A DNA stretch of 64,000 bases from contig JASLGM010000022.1 in NCBI GenBank assembly GCA_030150045.1, positions 1 through 64,000 of the forward strand, given 5' to 3'. Under the pieces are notes generated by a model. The model did no database searches. It saw only the letters and a list, made by a program, of their open reading frames with translations, and was not told the origin of the DNA. The translations under genes were made by a program, and so were the position numbers. Positions 9,586 through 17,757 of this stretch are shown piece by piece. The stretch's first letter is position 1, and the number at the start of each line of letters is the position of its first letter. This DNA is from Taishania sp. (lineage in GTDB: Bacteria; Bacteroidota; Bacteroidia; Flavobacteriales_D; Crocinitomicaceae).

Positions 9586-9593
9586 TATATTTG
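9586..9593 (+). promoter_or_regulatory. -7 box (TATATTTG) for lpxK
   Basis: A perfect TAnnTTTG box ends 5 bases before the ATG at 9599. It lies inside the open frame that could start at a TTG at 9557, and so argues for the ATG start and a leaderless or near-leaderless transcript. Confidence 0.55.
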
Positions 9594-9598
9594 TTTTT

Positions 9599-10636
9599 AT
9601 GAAATGGTACGAATATTTCCTTTTTCCTTTTTCGTTACTTTATGGTTCAGTTGCAGCCATTCGCAATTTCTTTTTTGACCGTTCCCTTTTTAAGGTTTAC
9701 ACCATTAAGAAGAAAAGTATTGTAGTTGGTAATTTGTCTGTTGGAGGAACTGGGAAAAGTCCTCATATTATGTACTTAGCTAACTTATTGAAAGACCAAC
9801 ATAAGGTTGCAACACTTTCGCGCGGTTATGGTCGGAAAACAAAAGGTTTTTATGAAGTAAAAGAACAAAGTATTGCTGAAGAAGTAGGAGATGAACCTTT
9901 AATGTTTAAGAAGCGTTTGGGGAAGGAAGTGTTGGTTACAGTTGATGAAAAGCGAGCGCGTACTTCGGCTTGGTTAGATGAAAAGGAAACGATTGATTGT
10001 ATTTTATTAGATGATGCATTTCAGCATCGAGCGGTAAAGGCAGGAATGAATATCTTGTTAACGGATTTCAATCGACCATTTTTTAAAGATCAAGTTCTAC
10101 CAGCTGGACGTTTGCGAGAGTTTCGTGGCGGAAAAAAACGTGCTGAAATTATCCTTGTAACAAAATGTCCAAATCGGGTTTCAGCAGAAATAAAAAAGGA
10201 ATACATCCGATCAATAGGTTTTTCTTCCAATAAAGTGTTTTTTTCGCAGATCGTTTATGGAGAATTAGTTCCTTTTGGTGCCGAAAAAGATGAGGTTAAA
10301 CAGGTGTTTTTGATAACTGGTATTGCAAATCCTGAACCTTTAGAAAATCATCTGAAACGGTTTTATGCGGTAGAGACCGCCGTTTTTCCGGATCATTATA
10401 ATTTTACACGAATAGATTTGGAGCGAATTCACGCTAAATTTGATAAATTTGAGGGACAGAAAACAATGCTTGTTACAACGGAAAAAGATTTTGTACGCAT
10501 AGAAAACCTTTTAACCGTTGAAGAGAAAATAAAATATCCGTGGCATTATCAATCCATTGAAGTAAGGATAGATCACGAGAAAGAATTTAATGAATTAATA
10601 CACAATTATGTTAGCGCAATTCCAAGAATCAGTTGA
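9599..10636 (+). CDS. lpxK: Tetraacyldisaccharide 4'-kinase
   Basis: 345 residues. The N-terminus is membrane-associated (MKWYEYFLFPFSLLYGSVAAIRNFFFD), as in LpxK. A Walker A-like motif follows (VVGNLSVGGTGKSPH). Also visible are the conserved SRGYGRKTKGF and VGDEPLMFKK, the DDAFQHR motif with catalytic aspartates, and LPAGRLREF. The enzyme phosphorylates the 4' position of the lipid A disaccharide at the inner membrane. The ATG at 9599 is chosen over the TTG at 9557 (see the -7 box). The 3' end overlaps the next gene by 29 bp, so the two are probably co-transcribed. Confidence 0.95.
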   Translation: MKWYEYFLFPFSLLYGSVAAIRNFFFDRSLFKVYTIKKKSIVVGNLSVGGTGKSPHIMYLANLLKDQHKVATLSRGYGRKTKGFYEVKEQSIAEEVGDEPLMFKKRLGKEVLVTVDEKRARTSAWLDEKETIDCILLDDAFQHRAVKAGMNILLTDFNRPFFKDQVLPAGRLREFRGGKKRAEIILVTKCPNRVSAEIKKEYIRSIGFSSNKVFFSQIVYGELVPFGAEKDEVKQVFLITGIANPEPLENHLKRFYAVETAVFPDHYNFTRIDLERIHAKFDKFEGQKTMLVTTEKDFVRIENLLTVEEKIKYPWHYQSIEVRIDHEKEFNELIHNYVSAIPRIS

Positions 10637-11420
10637 CTACATTAAGTCACAAACTAAAATTGAACCAACCATCGGTATTATCCTTGGAACAGGATTAGGC
10701 GGATTGGTAAAAGAAATGGAAGTTATTGATGAAATTCCATACGAGAACATTCCTAATTTCCCTGTGTCTACTGTTCAGTCGCACTCAGGAAAATTGATTT
10801 TCGGATATTTAGGAGGGAAAAGCGTTGTTGCTATGCAAGGGCGTTTCCATTTCTACGAAGGGTATAACATGAAACAGGTAACCTATCCTGTTCGTGTGAT
10901 GAAATTAATGGGAATTGAAAAGTTATTTGTATCTAATGCTTCTGGAGGTACAAACCCCGACTTTGAGATTGGAGAAATCATGATCATCAATGACCATATC
11001 AATACTTTTCCAGAACACCCATTAACAGGGCCAAACATTGATGAATTAGGGCCTCGTTTCCCAGATATGAGTAAGCCTTATTGTAAAAAAATGATTGATA
11101 TGGCTTTGGAAATCGCGGAGGAAAACCAAATTAAAGTGTCTACAGGTGTTTATTTAGGGTTGACAGGACCAACTTTGGAGACGCCTGCTGAATACAAATA
11201 CGTTCGTGTAATTGGTGCTGATGCTGTAGGGATGTCAACTGTTCCTGAAGTTATCGTTGCACGCCACATGAGTATTCCTGTTTTTGCAATTTCAATTTGT
11301 ACAGATTTAGGGGTTGAAGGAAAAATCCAAGAAACTTCTTTGGACGATGTTATCGCTGTTGCAAGTAGACAAGAACCTAAAATGACGATAATTATGCGTG
11401 AGTTGATTGCTCGTGTGTAA
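10608..11420 (+). CDS. Purine-nucleoside phosphorylase (trimeric, PNP/MTAP family)
   Basis: 270 residues, normal length. Signatures are IGIILGTGLGGLVKEM (phosphate-binding loop), VQSHSGKLIFGYLGGK, MQGRFHFYEGYNM, FVSNASGGTNP, the purine-site segment LTGPTLETPAEYKYVRVIGADAVGMSTVPE, and FAISICTDLG. It splits inosine/guanosine with phosphate in purine salvage. Its start lies inside the 3' end of lpxK, indicating translational coupling. The transcript ends at the hairpin at 11443. Confidence 0.93.
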   Translation: MLAQFQESVDYIKSQTKIEPTIGIILGTGLGGLVKEMEVIDEIPYENIPNFPVSTVQSHSGKLIFGYLGGKSVVAMQGRFHFYEGYNMKQVTYPVRVMKLMGIEKLFVSNASGGTNPDFEIGEIMIINDHINTFPEHPLTGPNIDELGPRFPDMSKPYCKKMIDMALEIAEENQIKVSTGVYLGLTGPTLETPAEYKYVRVIGADAVGMSTVPEVIVARHMSIPVFAISICTDLGVEGKIQETSLDDVIAVASRQEPKMTIIMRELIARV

Positions 11421-11442
11421 TGATAATCAAATGTAATATACG

Positions 11443-11480
11443 AAAAAAAGGATGCCAATTGGTATCCTTTTTTTCTTTTT
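11443..11480 (+). terminator. Rho-independent terminator
   Basis: A nearly perfect palindrome, AAAAAAAGGATGCC AATT and its complement, is followed by TTTTTTTC. It ends the lpxK-PNP transcript. Confidence 0.85.
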
Positions 11481-11549
11481 AGTGAAAGAAAACAGTCACT
11501 TTTCCTTAGTCAATGATGGAAACATATACTTTCTTAACGTCTAAATCAT

Positions 11550-11557
11550 TAACTTTG
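11550..11557 (+). promoter_or_regulatory. -7 box (TAACTTTG) upstream of gatB
   Basis: TAnnTTTG match 33 bases before the gatB start, giving a leader of about 30 nt. Confidence 0.45.
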
Positions 11558-11590
11558 TAGGATTGTGTTTTACACTGTGTAAGAAAAATT

Positions 11591-13048
11591 ATGAAAGAAG
11601 AAATTCGCGATAAATACGAAGTGGTAATTGGTCTTGAGGTACACGCTCAAATGTTGACCAATACGAAGGCTTATTCCAATGATATTAACGCATTTGGTGC
11701 GTTGCCCAATACAAATGTTAGTGTTGTTACTTTGGGGCATCCAGGAACTTTGCCAGTGATGAATAAGAAAACCATTGAATTTGCAATCCGTTTAGGGTTA
11801 GCATGTGGTTGTGATATAGCTGAAAATCAATTTTTCGCTAGAAAAAACTATTTCTATCCCGATCTTCCTAAAGGATATCAGATTACACAAGATAAGACTC
11901 CTATCTGCGAAGGTGGTGAGGTGGTGATAAAAGACGAGAATGGAAACGATAAATCCATTCGTTTAACACGCATTCACATGGAAGAAGATGCTGGTAAATC
12001 CATTCACGATGTGGATGTGTTTGATACCTTAGTCGATCTTAACCGCGCTGGAACTCCCTTGTTAGAGGTGGTTTCTGAACCAGATATCAAATCCAGCCAA
12101 GAAGCATACAACTATTTAACTGAGGTTAGAAAGTTGGTACGCTATTTGGACATTTGCGACGGAAATATGGAAGAAGGTTCTTTAAGATGTGACGCGAATA
12201 TATCTGTAATGCTGAAAGGTTCAAAAGTATTTGGAACCAAAGTGGAGGTGAAAAATATGAACTCGATTCGTAACGTTCAACGTGCGATTGAATTTGAAAT
12301 CGAGAGGCAAATTGAGGCTGTTGAAAAAGGAGAAGAAATAGCTCAAGAAACGCGTGCATTTGATGCCTTGAAAGGAATTACGATTTCTATGAGATCAAAA
12401 GAAGCAGCAAACGATTATCGCTATTTCCCAGAGCCAGATTTACAACCTATTCATGTTTCTGAAGAAGATATCAATGTGGTAAAAAATGAAATGCCACCGT
12501 TACCAAGAGAATTGTATCAAAAATACATCCTTAATTACGGGCTTTCAGAGTATGATGCTAGTGTATTGACTGATACTAAGGATATTGCTTTGTATTATGA
12601 ACGAATCCTAGAAGGAACAAATAATTATAAGGCCGCTGCAAACTGGGTGATGGGTGAGGTAAAGTCTTACTTGAACCAAAGGGCGTTGGAAATTCACCAG
12701 TTTCCAGTAAATGCGTCTCAGATTGCTGCTTTGATTCAATTAATTGATGAAGGGAAAGTATCTACATCAGTAGCGTCACAGAAAATCTTCCCTGAGTTAG
12801 TATTGCATCCAACAGAAAAACCTTTGGCTATCGCTGAACGTTTGAATGTTATTCAAGACTCAAATGAAGACTCTCTAGCGGGATACATCAAACAAGTGAT
12901 AGAAGGAAATAAAGGAGAAGTAGAAAGATATAGAAATGGAGAAAAACAATTGATTGGTTTCTTTATGGGGCAACTTATGAAAGTGTCACAAGGAAAAGCA
13001 GATCCAAAACAATCTAATCAGTTACTCCGAAAAATGTTAGAAGAATAA
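11591..13048 (+). CDS. gatB: Asp/Glu-tRNA(Asn/Gln) amidotransferase subunit B
   Basis: 485 residues, full length. Recognised by YEVVIGLEVHAQMLTNTKAYS, GHPGTLPVMNKK, the catalytic-domain signature ARKNYFYPDLPKGYQITQ, IHMEEDAGKSIHD, DLNRAGTPLLEVVSEPD and NMEEGSLRCDANIS, with the C-terminal tRNA-binding YqeY/GatB tail from residue ~335. With GatA and GatC (not in this window) it converts Glu-tRNA(Gln) to Gln-tRNA(Gln). The stop TAA shares its last base with the ATG of the next gene, so the following TlpA-like genes are probably on the same mRNA. Confidence 0.96.
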   Translation: MKEEIRDKYEVVIGLEVHAQMLTNTKAYSNDINAFGALPNTNVSVVTLGHPGTLPVMNKKTIEFAIRLGLACGCDIAENQFFARKNYFYPDLPKGYQITQDKTPICEGGEVVIKDENGNDKSIRLTRIHMEEDAGKSIHDVDVFDTLVDLNRAGTPLLEVVSEPDIKSSQEAYNYLTEVRKLVRYLDICDGNMEEGSLRCDANISVMLKGSKVFGTKVEVKNMNSIRNVQRAIEFEIERQIEAVEKGEEIAQETRAFDALKGITISMRSKEAANDYRYFPEPDLQPIHVSEEDINVVKNEMPPLPRELYQKYILNYGLSEYDASVLTDTKDIALYYERILEGTNNYKAAANWVMGEVKSYLNQRALEIHQFPVNASQIAALIQLIDEGKVSTSVASQKIFPELVLHPTEKPLAIAERLNVIQDSNEDSLAGYIKQVIEGNKGEVERYRNGEKQLIGFFMGQLMKVSQGKADPKQSNQLLRKMLEE

Positions 13049-14214
13049 TGAAGAAAATTGGAATTTTTGCATGCGCAATAGGAATACTACTTACAGCTTG
13101 TAAGAGTAAAGATACGGATGATTCAAAAGAAGGAAAGGGCAATTTAATAGTGGCTGGAAACTTCCAAGATGCAGCGGGGCAACCTATTGCTGTTGTGACA
13201 GAATCCCAAAATGGACGCGTCCTTATTGATCAAGGTACAATCGATGAAAAAGGAGAATTCAAATTAAAAACCGATATTCCAGGATTAGGATTATATATCT
13301 TACAAATCGGTAGTAATCCGGATAATGGTTTGGTGTTTACCGCTGAGCCAGGAGATTCAGTACACTTCAAAGGGAAGACAAATGATCTTTTGACAAGCGT
13401 ACGAGTTACAGGTGTACCGTGGGGTAACGATTATCAAACATACATGACGCACTTGCGAAAAATGATGGAAGGTCAAAATGAATTGATGAAAATGCAAGAC
13501 CAAATGTCGCAAGATCAAATGGTTGAAAAATTCATGGAACTAAAAAAAGGTGTGGACAACTTTGCGGTTCAACACATTAAAAAAGATCCATCTTCTTCTT
13601 TTAATCTTGTACTTTCAAACAGTTTAATGCCAACAATGGGCTTCCAATATTGGGATTCTACTTATCTACCTGTTTTGGTCGATATGGATAAAGCGTTTAT
13701 TAAAAAATATGGAGATAATCCTTTAGCACAGTCGTTTGATGTACAAGTAAACCAAATTATTTCCGGGTTTGAAGATTATCGTGAAATGAAATCTGGTAGA
13801 AAGAAGGCTGTTGAGTTAGTGCTTCTGGATACAGAAGATAAAGAAAGACGACTTTCTGATTTGAAAGGAAAAGTGGTATTGATAGATTTCTGGGCTTCTT
13901 GGTGCGGACCTTGTCGTAAAGAAAATCCGAATGTCGTGAAAATATACAAAAAATATAAAGATAAAGGATTTGAGATTTTCTCTGTTTCCTTAGATGAACG
14001 AAAAGCAGATTGGTTAGTAGCAATCGAACAAGATGGGTTGATCTGGCCAAATCATGTTTCTGATCTTAAAGGTTGGAAAACAATGGTGACAAAGTTGTAT
14101 AACTTTAGTGCTATTCCACATACAGTTCTTGTTGGAAAAGATGGAAATGTGATTGCAGAAGGATTAAGAGGAGAAGCTTTAGAACAAAAACTAAAAGAAA
14201 TTTTCAAATCATAA
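13048..14214 (+). CDS. TlpA-like thioredoxin lipoprotein with DUF4369 domain
   Basis: 388 residues. The lipobox GILLTAC gives lipidation at Cys18. Residues ~30-130 match the beta-rich DUF4369 type (LIVAGNFQDAAGQPIAVV..NGRVLIDQGTIDEKGEFKL). After a helical linker, the C-terminal AhpC/TSA-thioredoxin domain carries FWASWCGPCRKENPNV (redox-active CxxC) and NFSAIPHTVLVGKDG with the cis-proline. It is probably a periplasm-facing membrane-anchored thiol-disulfide reductase. It overlaps gatB by 1 bp and lies 4 bp before a paralogue. Confidence 0.9.
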   Translation: MKKIGIFACAIGILLTACKSKDTDDSKEGKGNLIVAGNFQDAAGQPIAVVTESQNGRVLIDQGTIDEKGEFKLKTDIPGLGLYILQIGSNPDNGLVFTAEPGDSVHFKGKTNDLLTSVRVTGVPWGNDYQTYMTHLRKMMEGQNELMKMQDQMSQDQMVEKFMELKKGVDNFAVQHIKKDPSSSFNLVLSNSLMPTMGFQYWDSTYLPVLVDMDKAFIKKYGDNPLAQSFDVQVNQIISGFEDYREMKSGRKKAVELVLLDTEDKERRLSDLKGKVVLIDFWASWCGPCRKENPNVVKIYKKYKDKGFEIFSVSLDERKADWLVAIEQDGLIWPNHVSDLKGWKTMVTKLYNFSAIPHTVLVGKDGNVIAEGLRGEALEQKLKEIFKS

Positions 14215-14218
14215 AACT

Positions 14219-15331
14219 ATGAAAAAAGGTATTGGTGTTGCATTAGCAATTGGATTGGGATGGAATGCTTTTGCACAAGTAAAGGCAACTGTTTCCGGAG
14301 AGGTATTTAACGCCAAAGCAGGTGATTCACTATTTGTATCTCAATTGTTACAAGGTGGAACTTCAAAGAACTTCTACGGTGCTAAAATGCCAAAGGGTGG
14401 TAAATTTACTTTCCAAGTGGAAGTCCCAGCTGAGGATTACTACGTGATAAGAGTAGGAGGTCAAACCCACCAATTAGTCGTTAGAAATAATAGCGAAATC
14501 AAAATTTATGGGGATGCTGCTCAACTTGCCAAACACACCAATATTGTAGGTTCTGAAGAAAGTTCTGATTTACAGCGATTCATGAATGAAGTCGATGAAT
14601 GGAATCAATTTCGTGAGGACAAAGCGTTAAAAGCGCAGCAAGATCCTGCAAATGCAAACAAGTATAGCCAAGAAAGTAATGCTAAATTTGAAGAATTTAA
14701 AGTAACCGTAAATGCCTATTACCAAGAGAATCTTGGAAAAGCTTCCTTGATTGGATTATTGAGTGTAATCAGTCCAGAGCAAGATTTTGCATCTTATGAA
14801 TTGATCGTTCAGGACTTATACCGCTCCTTTAATCAAAGTCCAACGGTGAAAAACATCTACGCGGGATACACGGAAATCAAACGCAAAAAAGACGAAGGCA
14901 ATCCCCTGGCAATGGGGAAAGATGCTCCAGATTTTGAAGAGTTGATGTTAGACAGAAAAACAAAAATGAAACTCTCAGATTTAAAAGGAAAAGTTGTATT
15001 ATTAGATTTCTGGGCATCTTGGTGTGGACCATGTCGTAGAGAAAACCCCAATGTGGTAGCTCTTTATGAAAAATATAAAGACAAAGGGTTTACAGTTATG
15101 AGCGTTTCGCTTGATGATAATTTGGAGCGTTGGAAACAAGCCATTGAACAAGATAAATTGTCTTGGCCAAATCATGTTTCTGACCTAAAGAAATGGCAAA
15201 GCGCTGCAGGAAAAAAATACAATGTTACCGGAATTCCTTTCACGGTATTAATTGATAAAAAAGGAAAGATTATTCAAACAAACTTGCGTGGAACTGACCT
15301 CGAAACAGTCGTTTCTCAAATGCTTGATTAA
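14219..15331 (+). CDS. TlpA-like thioredoxin, periplasmic paralogue
   Basis: 370 residues. A signal peptide (MKKGIGVALAIGLGWNAFAQ) replaces the lipobox of its neighbour. The N-terminal DUF4369-like beta domain is followed by helices, then a thioredoxin domain with FWASWCGPCRRENPNVVALYEKYKDKG-type sequence and the cis-Pro segment NVTGIPFTVLIDKKGK. The C-terminal half is closely similar to the preceding lipoprotein, including WPNHVSDLK, so this is a tandem duplication that left one membrane-anchored and one soluble copy. Spacing of 4 bp upstream and 8 bp downstream implies one operon. Confidence 0.9.
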   Translation: MKKGIGVALAIGLGWNAFAQVKATVSGEVFNAKAGDSLFVSQLLQGGTSKNFYGAKMPKGGKFTFQVEVPAEDYYVIRVGGQTHQLVVRNNSEIKIYGDAAQLAKHTNIVGSEESSDLQRFMNEVDEWNQFREDKALKAQQDPANANKYSQESNAKFEEFKVTVNAYYQENLGKASLIGLLSVISPEQDFASYELIVQDLYRSFNQSPTVKNIYAGYTEIKRKKDEGNPLAMGKDAPDFEELMLDRKTKMKLSDLKGKVVLLDFWASWCGPCRRENPNVVALYEKYKDKGFTVMSVSLDDNLERWKQAIEQDKLSWPNHVSDLKKWQSAAGKKYNVTGIPFTVLIDKKGKIIQTNLRGTDLETVVSQMLD

Positions 15332-15339
15332 CGAATTGC

Positions 15340-16113
15340 GTGGAAAGAAAAAAGATTTATTTCGCTTCTGATTTCCATTTAGGAGCACCAAATGAAGCCG
15401 AAAGCTTGAAGCGTGAAAAACGTATCGTACGTTGGCTTCGAGCAGCAGCGCTGGACGCAAAGGAAATCTATTTGGTAGGTGATATATTCGATTTTTGGTT
15501 TGAATATAAACGTGCCATTCCTCGTGGGTTTTCGCGTCTTCAAGGGGCAATTGCAGAAATTACCGACGCCGGAATTCCCGTACACTTATTTACCGGAAAT
15601 CACGATATGTGGATTTTTGATTACCTCCCAAAAGAATTAGGCGTAACGCTATACCGCGCTCCAATCGTTCGAACTTACTATGGGAAAACGTTCTTCATTG
15701 GACATGGAGACGGATTAGGACCTGGTGACAAAGGTTATAAATTTTTGAAAAAAGTATTTGCAAGTCCTGTTTGTCAATGGCTTTTTGCACGATTGCATCC
15801 CAATTTTGGAATTTGGTTAGCAGACAGATCTTCAAAGAAAAGCCGTGCAGCAACAGGAAATGAGGACGAAAAATTCCTCGGTGAAGAAAACGAATGGCTT
15901 GCGTTATATGCCAAACGTGTGCTTTCCCGCGGAACACATATCGATTATTTCATCTTTGGGCACCGTCATTTACCGATGGAAATTGAAGTCGGACCAAACG
16001 CCAAATACATCAACTTAGGGGAATGGATCCACTACGATACGTATGTTGTTTTCGATGGCGAAAATTGTCAACTTCTAAAATGGGACGATCAGGACGAAAC
16101 GACCCGAAAATAA
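15340..16113 (+). CDS. UDP-2,3-diacylglucosamine diphosphatase (LpxH-like calcineurin phosphoesterase)
   Basis: 257 residues. Metallophosphoesterase motifs appear in order: FASDFHLGAP (D, H), VGDIFDFWFEY (GD), FTGNHDMWIFDYL (GNHD), FFIGHGDGLGPGD and IFGHRHLPMEIE (GHRH). FDFWFEY and the spacing fit the LpxH group that makes lipid X. The start is a GTG at 15340; no ATG lies in a plausible place before FASDFHLG. Last gene of the gatB run. Together with lpxK at 9.6 kb it is a second lipid A step in this region. Confidence 0.88.
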   Translation: MERKKIYFASDFHLGAPNEAESLKREKRIVRWLRAAALDAKEIYLVGDIFDFWFEYKRAIPRGFSRLQGAIAEITDAGIPVHLFTGNHDMWIFDYLPKELGVTLYRAPIVRTYYGKTFFIGHGDGLGPGDKGYKFLKKVFASPVCQWLFARLHPNFGIWLADRSSKKSRAATGNEDEKFLGEENEWLALYAKRVLSRGTHIDYFIFGHRHLPMEIEVGPNAKYINLGEWIHYDTYVVFDGENCQLLKWDDQDETTRK

Positions 16114-16230
16114 CCCACATATTAATGTTATTTTTTTGTAATGCCACCAATTTTTAGGTGAATTGCTTATAATTTCACTAAATTTGCCGATTCTGTAAAG
16201 AAATTACAGTTCCAATAAATAAAATGATAC

Positions 16231-16683
16231 ATGAAACGCATTAACGAGTACAAGAAATTATTCCAGGTTGAAAAAGAAATCGATCTAACGGAACTGAAAG
16301 CTACATACAGAAAATTGGTGAAACAATGGCATCCTGACAAATTTCAAGAGGGAGATCCGATGAAGGAAGAGGCGGAATTGATGGGCCAAAAGGTTGTAGA
16401 CGGTTACCATTTCTTGGTGAGTATTGCGCCAGAAACCAAAGCGACAAATTTAGAAGAATATAGCAGAACCATCATAGAATGTGGAATTGCTGACTTTGGA
16501 CATAAAGGACAATTGTTGGAAATCACGTTTACAGATGGATCAACTTACGAGTATTTTGGAGTGAACGCTACTTTGTTCCAGAAATTAATTAATTCGGACA
16601 AACAAGTGCGTTTTGCGAAACGTTTTATCTACAATAGTTTCCTTTATCGCAAGACAAAAAAGGCAACAGAAGGAGAGGCGTAA
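16231..16683 (+). CDS. J-domain / KTSC-domain protein
   Basis: 150 residues. The N-terminal half is a DnaJ-type J domain (YKKLFQVEKEIDLTELKATYRKLVKQWHPDKFQ) with the HPD tripeptide. The C-terminal half is a KTSC domain (ITFTDGSTYEYFGVNATLFQKLINS..FAKRFIYNSFLYRK). The J domain should stimulate an Hsp70/DnaK; KTSC domains are small and of unsettled function, often linked to nucleic acids. The combination makes a minimal co-chaperone with one appended domain. Alone between two terminator-like regions. Confidence 0.85.
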   Translation: MKRINEYKKLFQVEKEIDLTELKATYRKLVKQWHPDKFQEGDPMKEEAELMGQKVVDGYHFLVSIAPETKATNLEEYSRTIIECGIADFGHKGQLLEITFTDGSTYEYFGVNATLFQKLINSDKQVRFAKRFIYNSFLYRKTKKATEGEA

Positions 16684-16705
16684 TCATTCTTACACAATAA
16701 TTTTT

Positions 16706-16738
16706 AAAAGCGAGCTGTAACAATGGTTCGCTTTTTTT
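16706..16738 (+). terminator. Rho-independent terminator
   Basis: Stem AAAAGCGAGC / GGTTCGCTTTT followed by T's, about 25 bases after the J-domain gene. Confidence 0.75.
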
Positions 16739-16767
16739 ACGTACAATTTTTAAGAGATTTAAATTTT

Positions 16768-16893
16768 GGGCGTGACCCACACCATTTTCTGAAGCAGAAA
16801 GTGGTGTGGGTCGGGCTATTCACTACAAGTCCTCGTCCCCGCCCAAGGTTACTTGAGCGGGGACTGTGGGCTTTTCGTTGCTATCCCTCACGC
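16768..16893 (+). repeat. Element A, copy 3
   Basis: Constant frame GGGCGT..GGGTCGGGCTATTCAC..GCTATCCCTCACGC. Hairpin 1 is long (GACCCACACCA..TTTCTG with its complement, loop AAG). Hairpin 2 is GTCCCCGC..CAA / TTG.GCGGGGAC. Longest of the seven copies. It faces copy 4. Confidence 0.75.
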
Positions 16894-16938
16894 GGAAATT
16901 CCACTTCGAAAGTTGCTTCAATTTTGAAAACCAATCTT

Positions 16939-17050
16939 GCGTTAGGGATAGAAGCGGCATCCTTTTGAGAAACGGAGTGAAACAAAAGATAAAGCGGATA
17001 GCCCGACCCCTTCCCACCTCAAAAGATTTGAGAGGGAAGGGGAAACGCCC
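16939..17050 (-). repeat. Element A, copy 4 (inverted)
   Basis: Same element on the minus strand, 45 nt from copy 3 and convergent with it. Read on the minus strand: GGGCGTTTCCCCTTCCC, its complement GGGAAGGGG, then TCGGGCTATCCG, hairpin 2, and GCTTCTATCCCTAACGC. It ends 29 bases from the stop of the DtxR-family gene. The 16684-17079 gap is almost wholly made of copies 3 and 4. Confidence 0.75.
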
Positions 17051-17079
17051 AGAAGATTTTGTGTAATTAAATAAAAAAA

Positions 17080-17754
17080 TTAAAATCCTTCGTCGCCTTC
17101 GGCTACTACGAAAATATTTCCTGCGAATTTCTCAGATAGTAATTTTTGCTCGCCATTTAGATGAATGGACACGCTTTTGTCGAATTTTTCACGCGACGTC
17201 AATTGAAATGTTACACCCAATTGTATGCCCACTTTTTCGGCGTATTGGAGAAAATCATTAGAAATGTCTTTCACGGCAATAACCTTACAAGTGGTGCCTT
17301 CGTTCACCTCTGAAAGCAAACGAGAAAACGGGTGAATGATCACGCCATTTCGGTCTGGAATTACATCTCCATGTGGATCCACGCGCGGAAAACCTAAAAA
17401 TTCTTCTAAAGAATCAATGAGTTTATTGGATTGAATATGCTCGAGTTGTTCGGCAACTTCGTGCACTTCATCCCAACCGAAACCTAGTTTTTCGTACATA
17501 AATGTTTCCCAAAGACGGTGTTTTCGTATGAGTAGATTAGCAACTGTTTTACCCATTTCTGTCAAGGAAATTTTCCCGTATTTTTTATAATCCACCACTT
17601 CACGCTCTTTCAACTTTTTGAGCATATCGGTTACAGTTGCTGGTTTTACGTTTAAATGTGCTGCCAAATCATTGGTTCCTACGCCTGGTTTATCCGATAA
17701 ATACGTCAAGTGCGCAATGGCTTTTAAATAATTTTCTTCGGTTACAGAGTACAT
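17080..17754 (-). CDS. DtxR/MntR-family metal-dependent transcriptional regulator
   Basis: 224 residues. The N-terminal winged helix (VTEENYLKAIAHLTYLSDKPGVGTNDLAAHLNVKPATVTDMLKKL) is followed by the metal-binding dimerisation domain (LIRKHRLWETFMYEKLGFGWDEVHEVAEQLEHIQS, with HR..E and H..EH ligands). A C-terminal FeoA/SH3-like domain comes last (GTTCKVIAVKDIS). Such proteins repress Mn2+ or Fe2+ uptake genes; which metal cannot be told. It lies 3 bp behind the dipeptidase gene and shares its promoter. No metal transporter is adjacent. Confidence 0.9.
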   Translation of the reverse strand: MYSVTEENYLKAIAHLTYLSDKPGVGTNDLAAHLNVKPATVTDMLKKLKEREVVDYKKYGKISLTEMGKTVANLLIRKHRLWETFMYEKLGFGWDEVHEVAEQLEHIQSNKLIDSLEEFLGFPRVDPHGDVIPDRNGVIIHPFSRLLSEVNEGTTCKVIAVKDISNDFLQYAEKVGIQLGVTFQLTSREKFDKSVSIHLNGEQKLLSEKFAGNIFVVAEGDEGF

Positions 17755-17757
17755 GAA

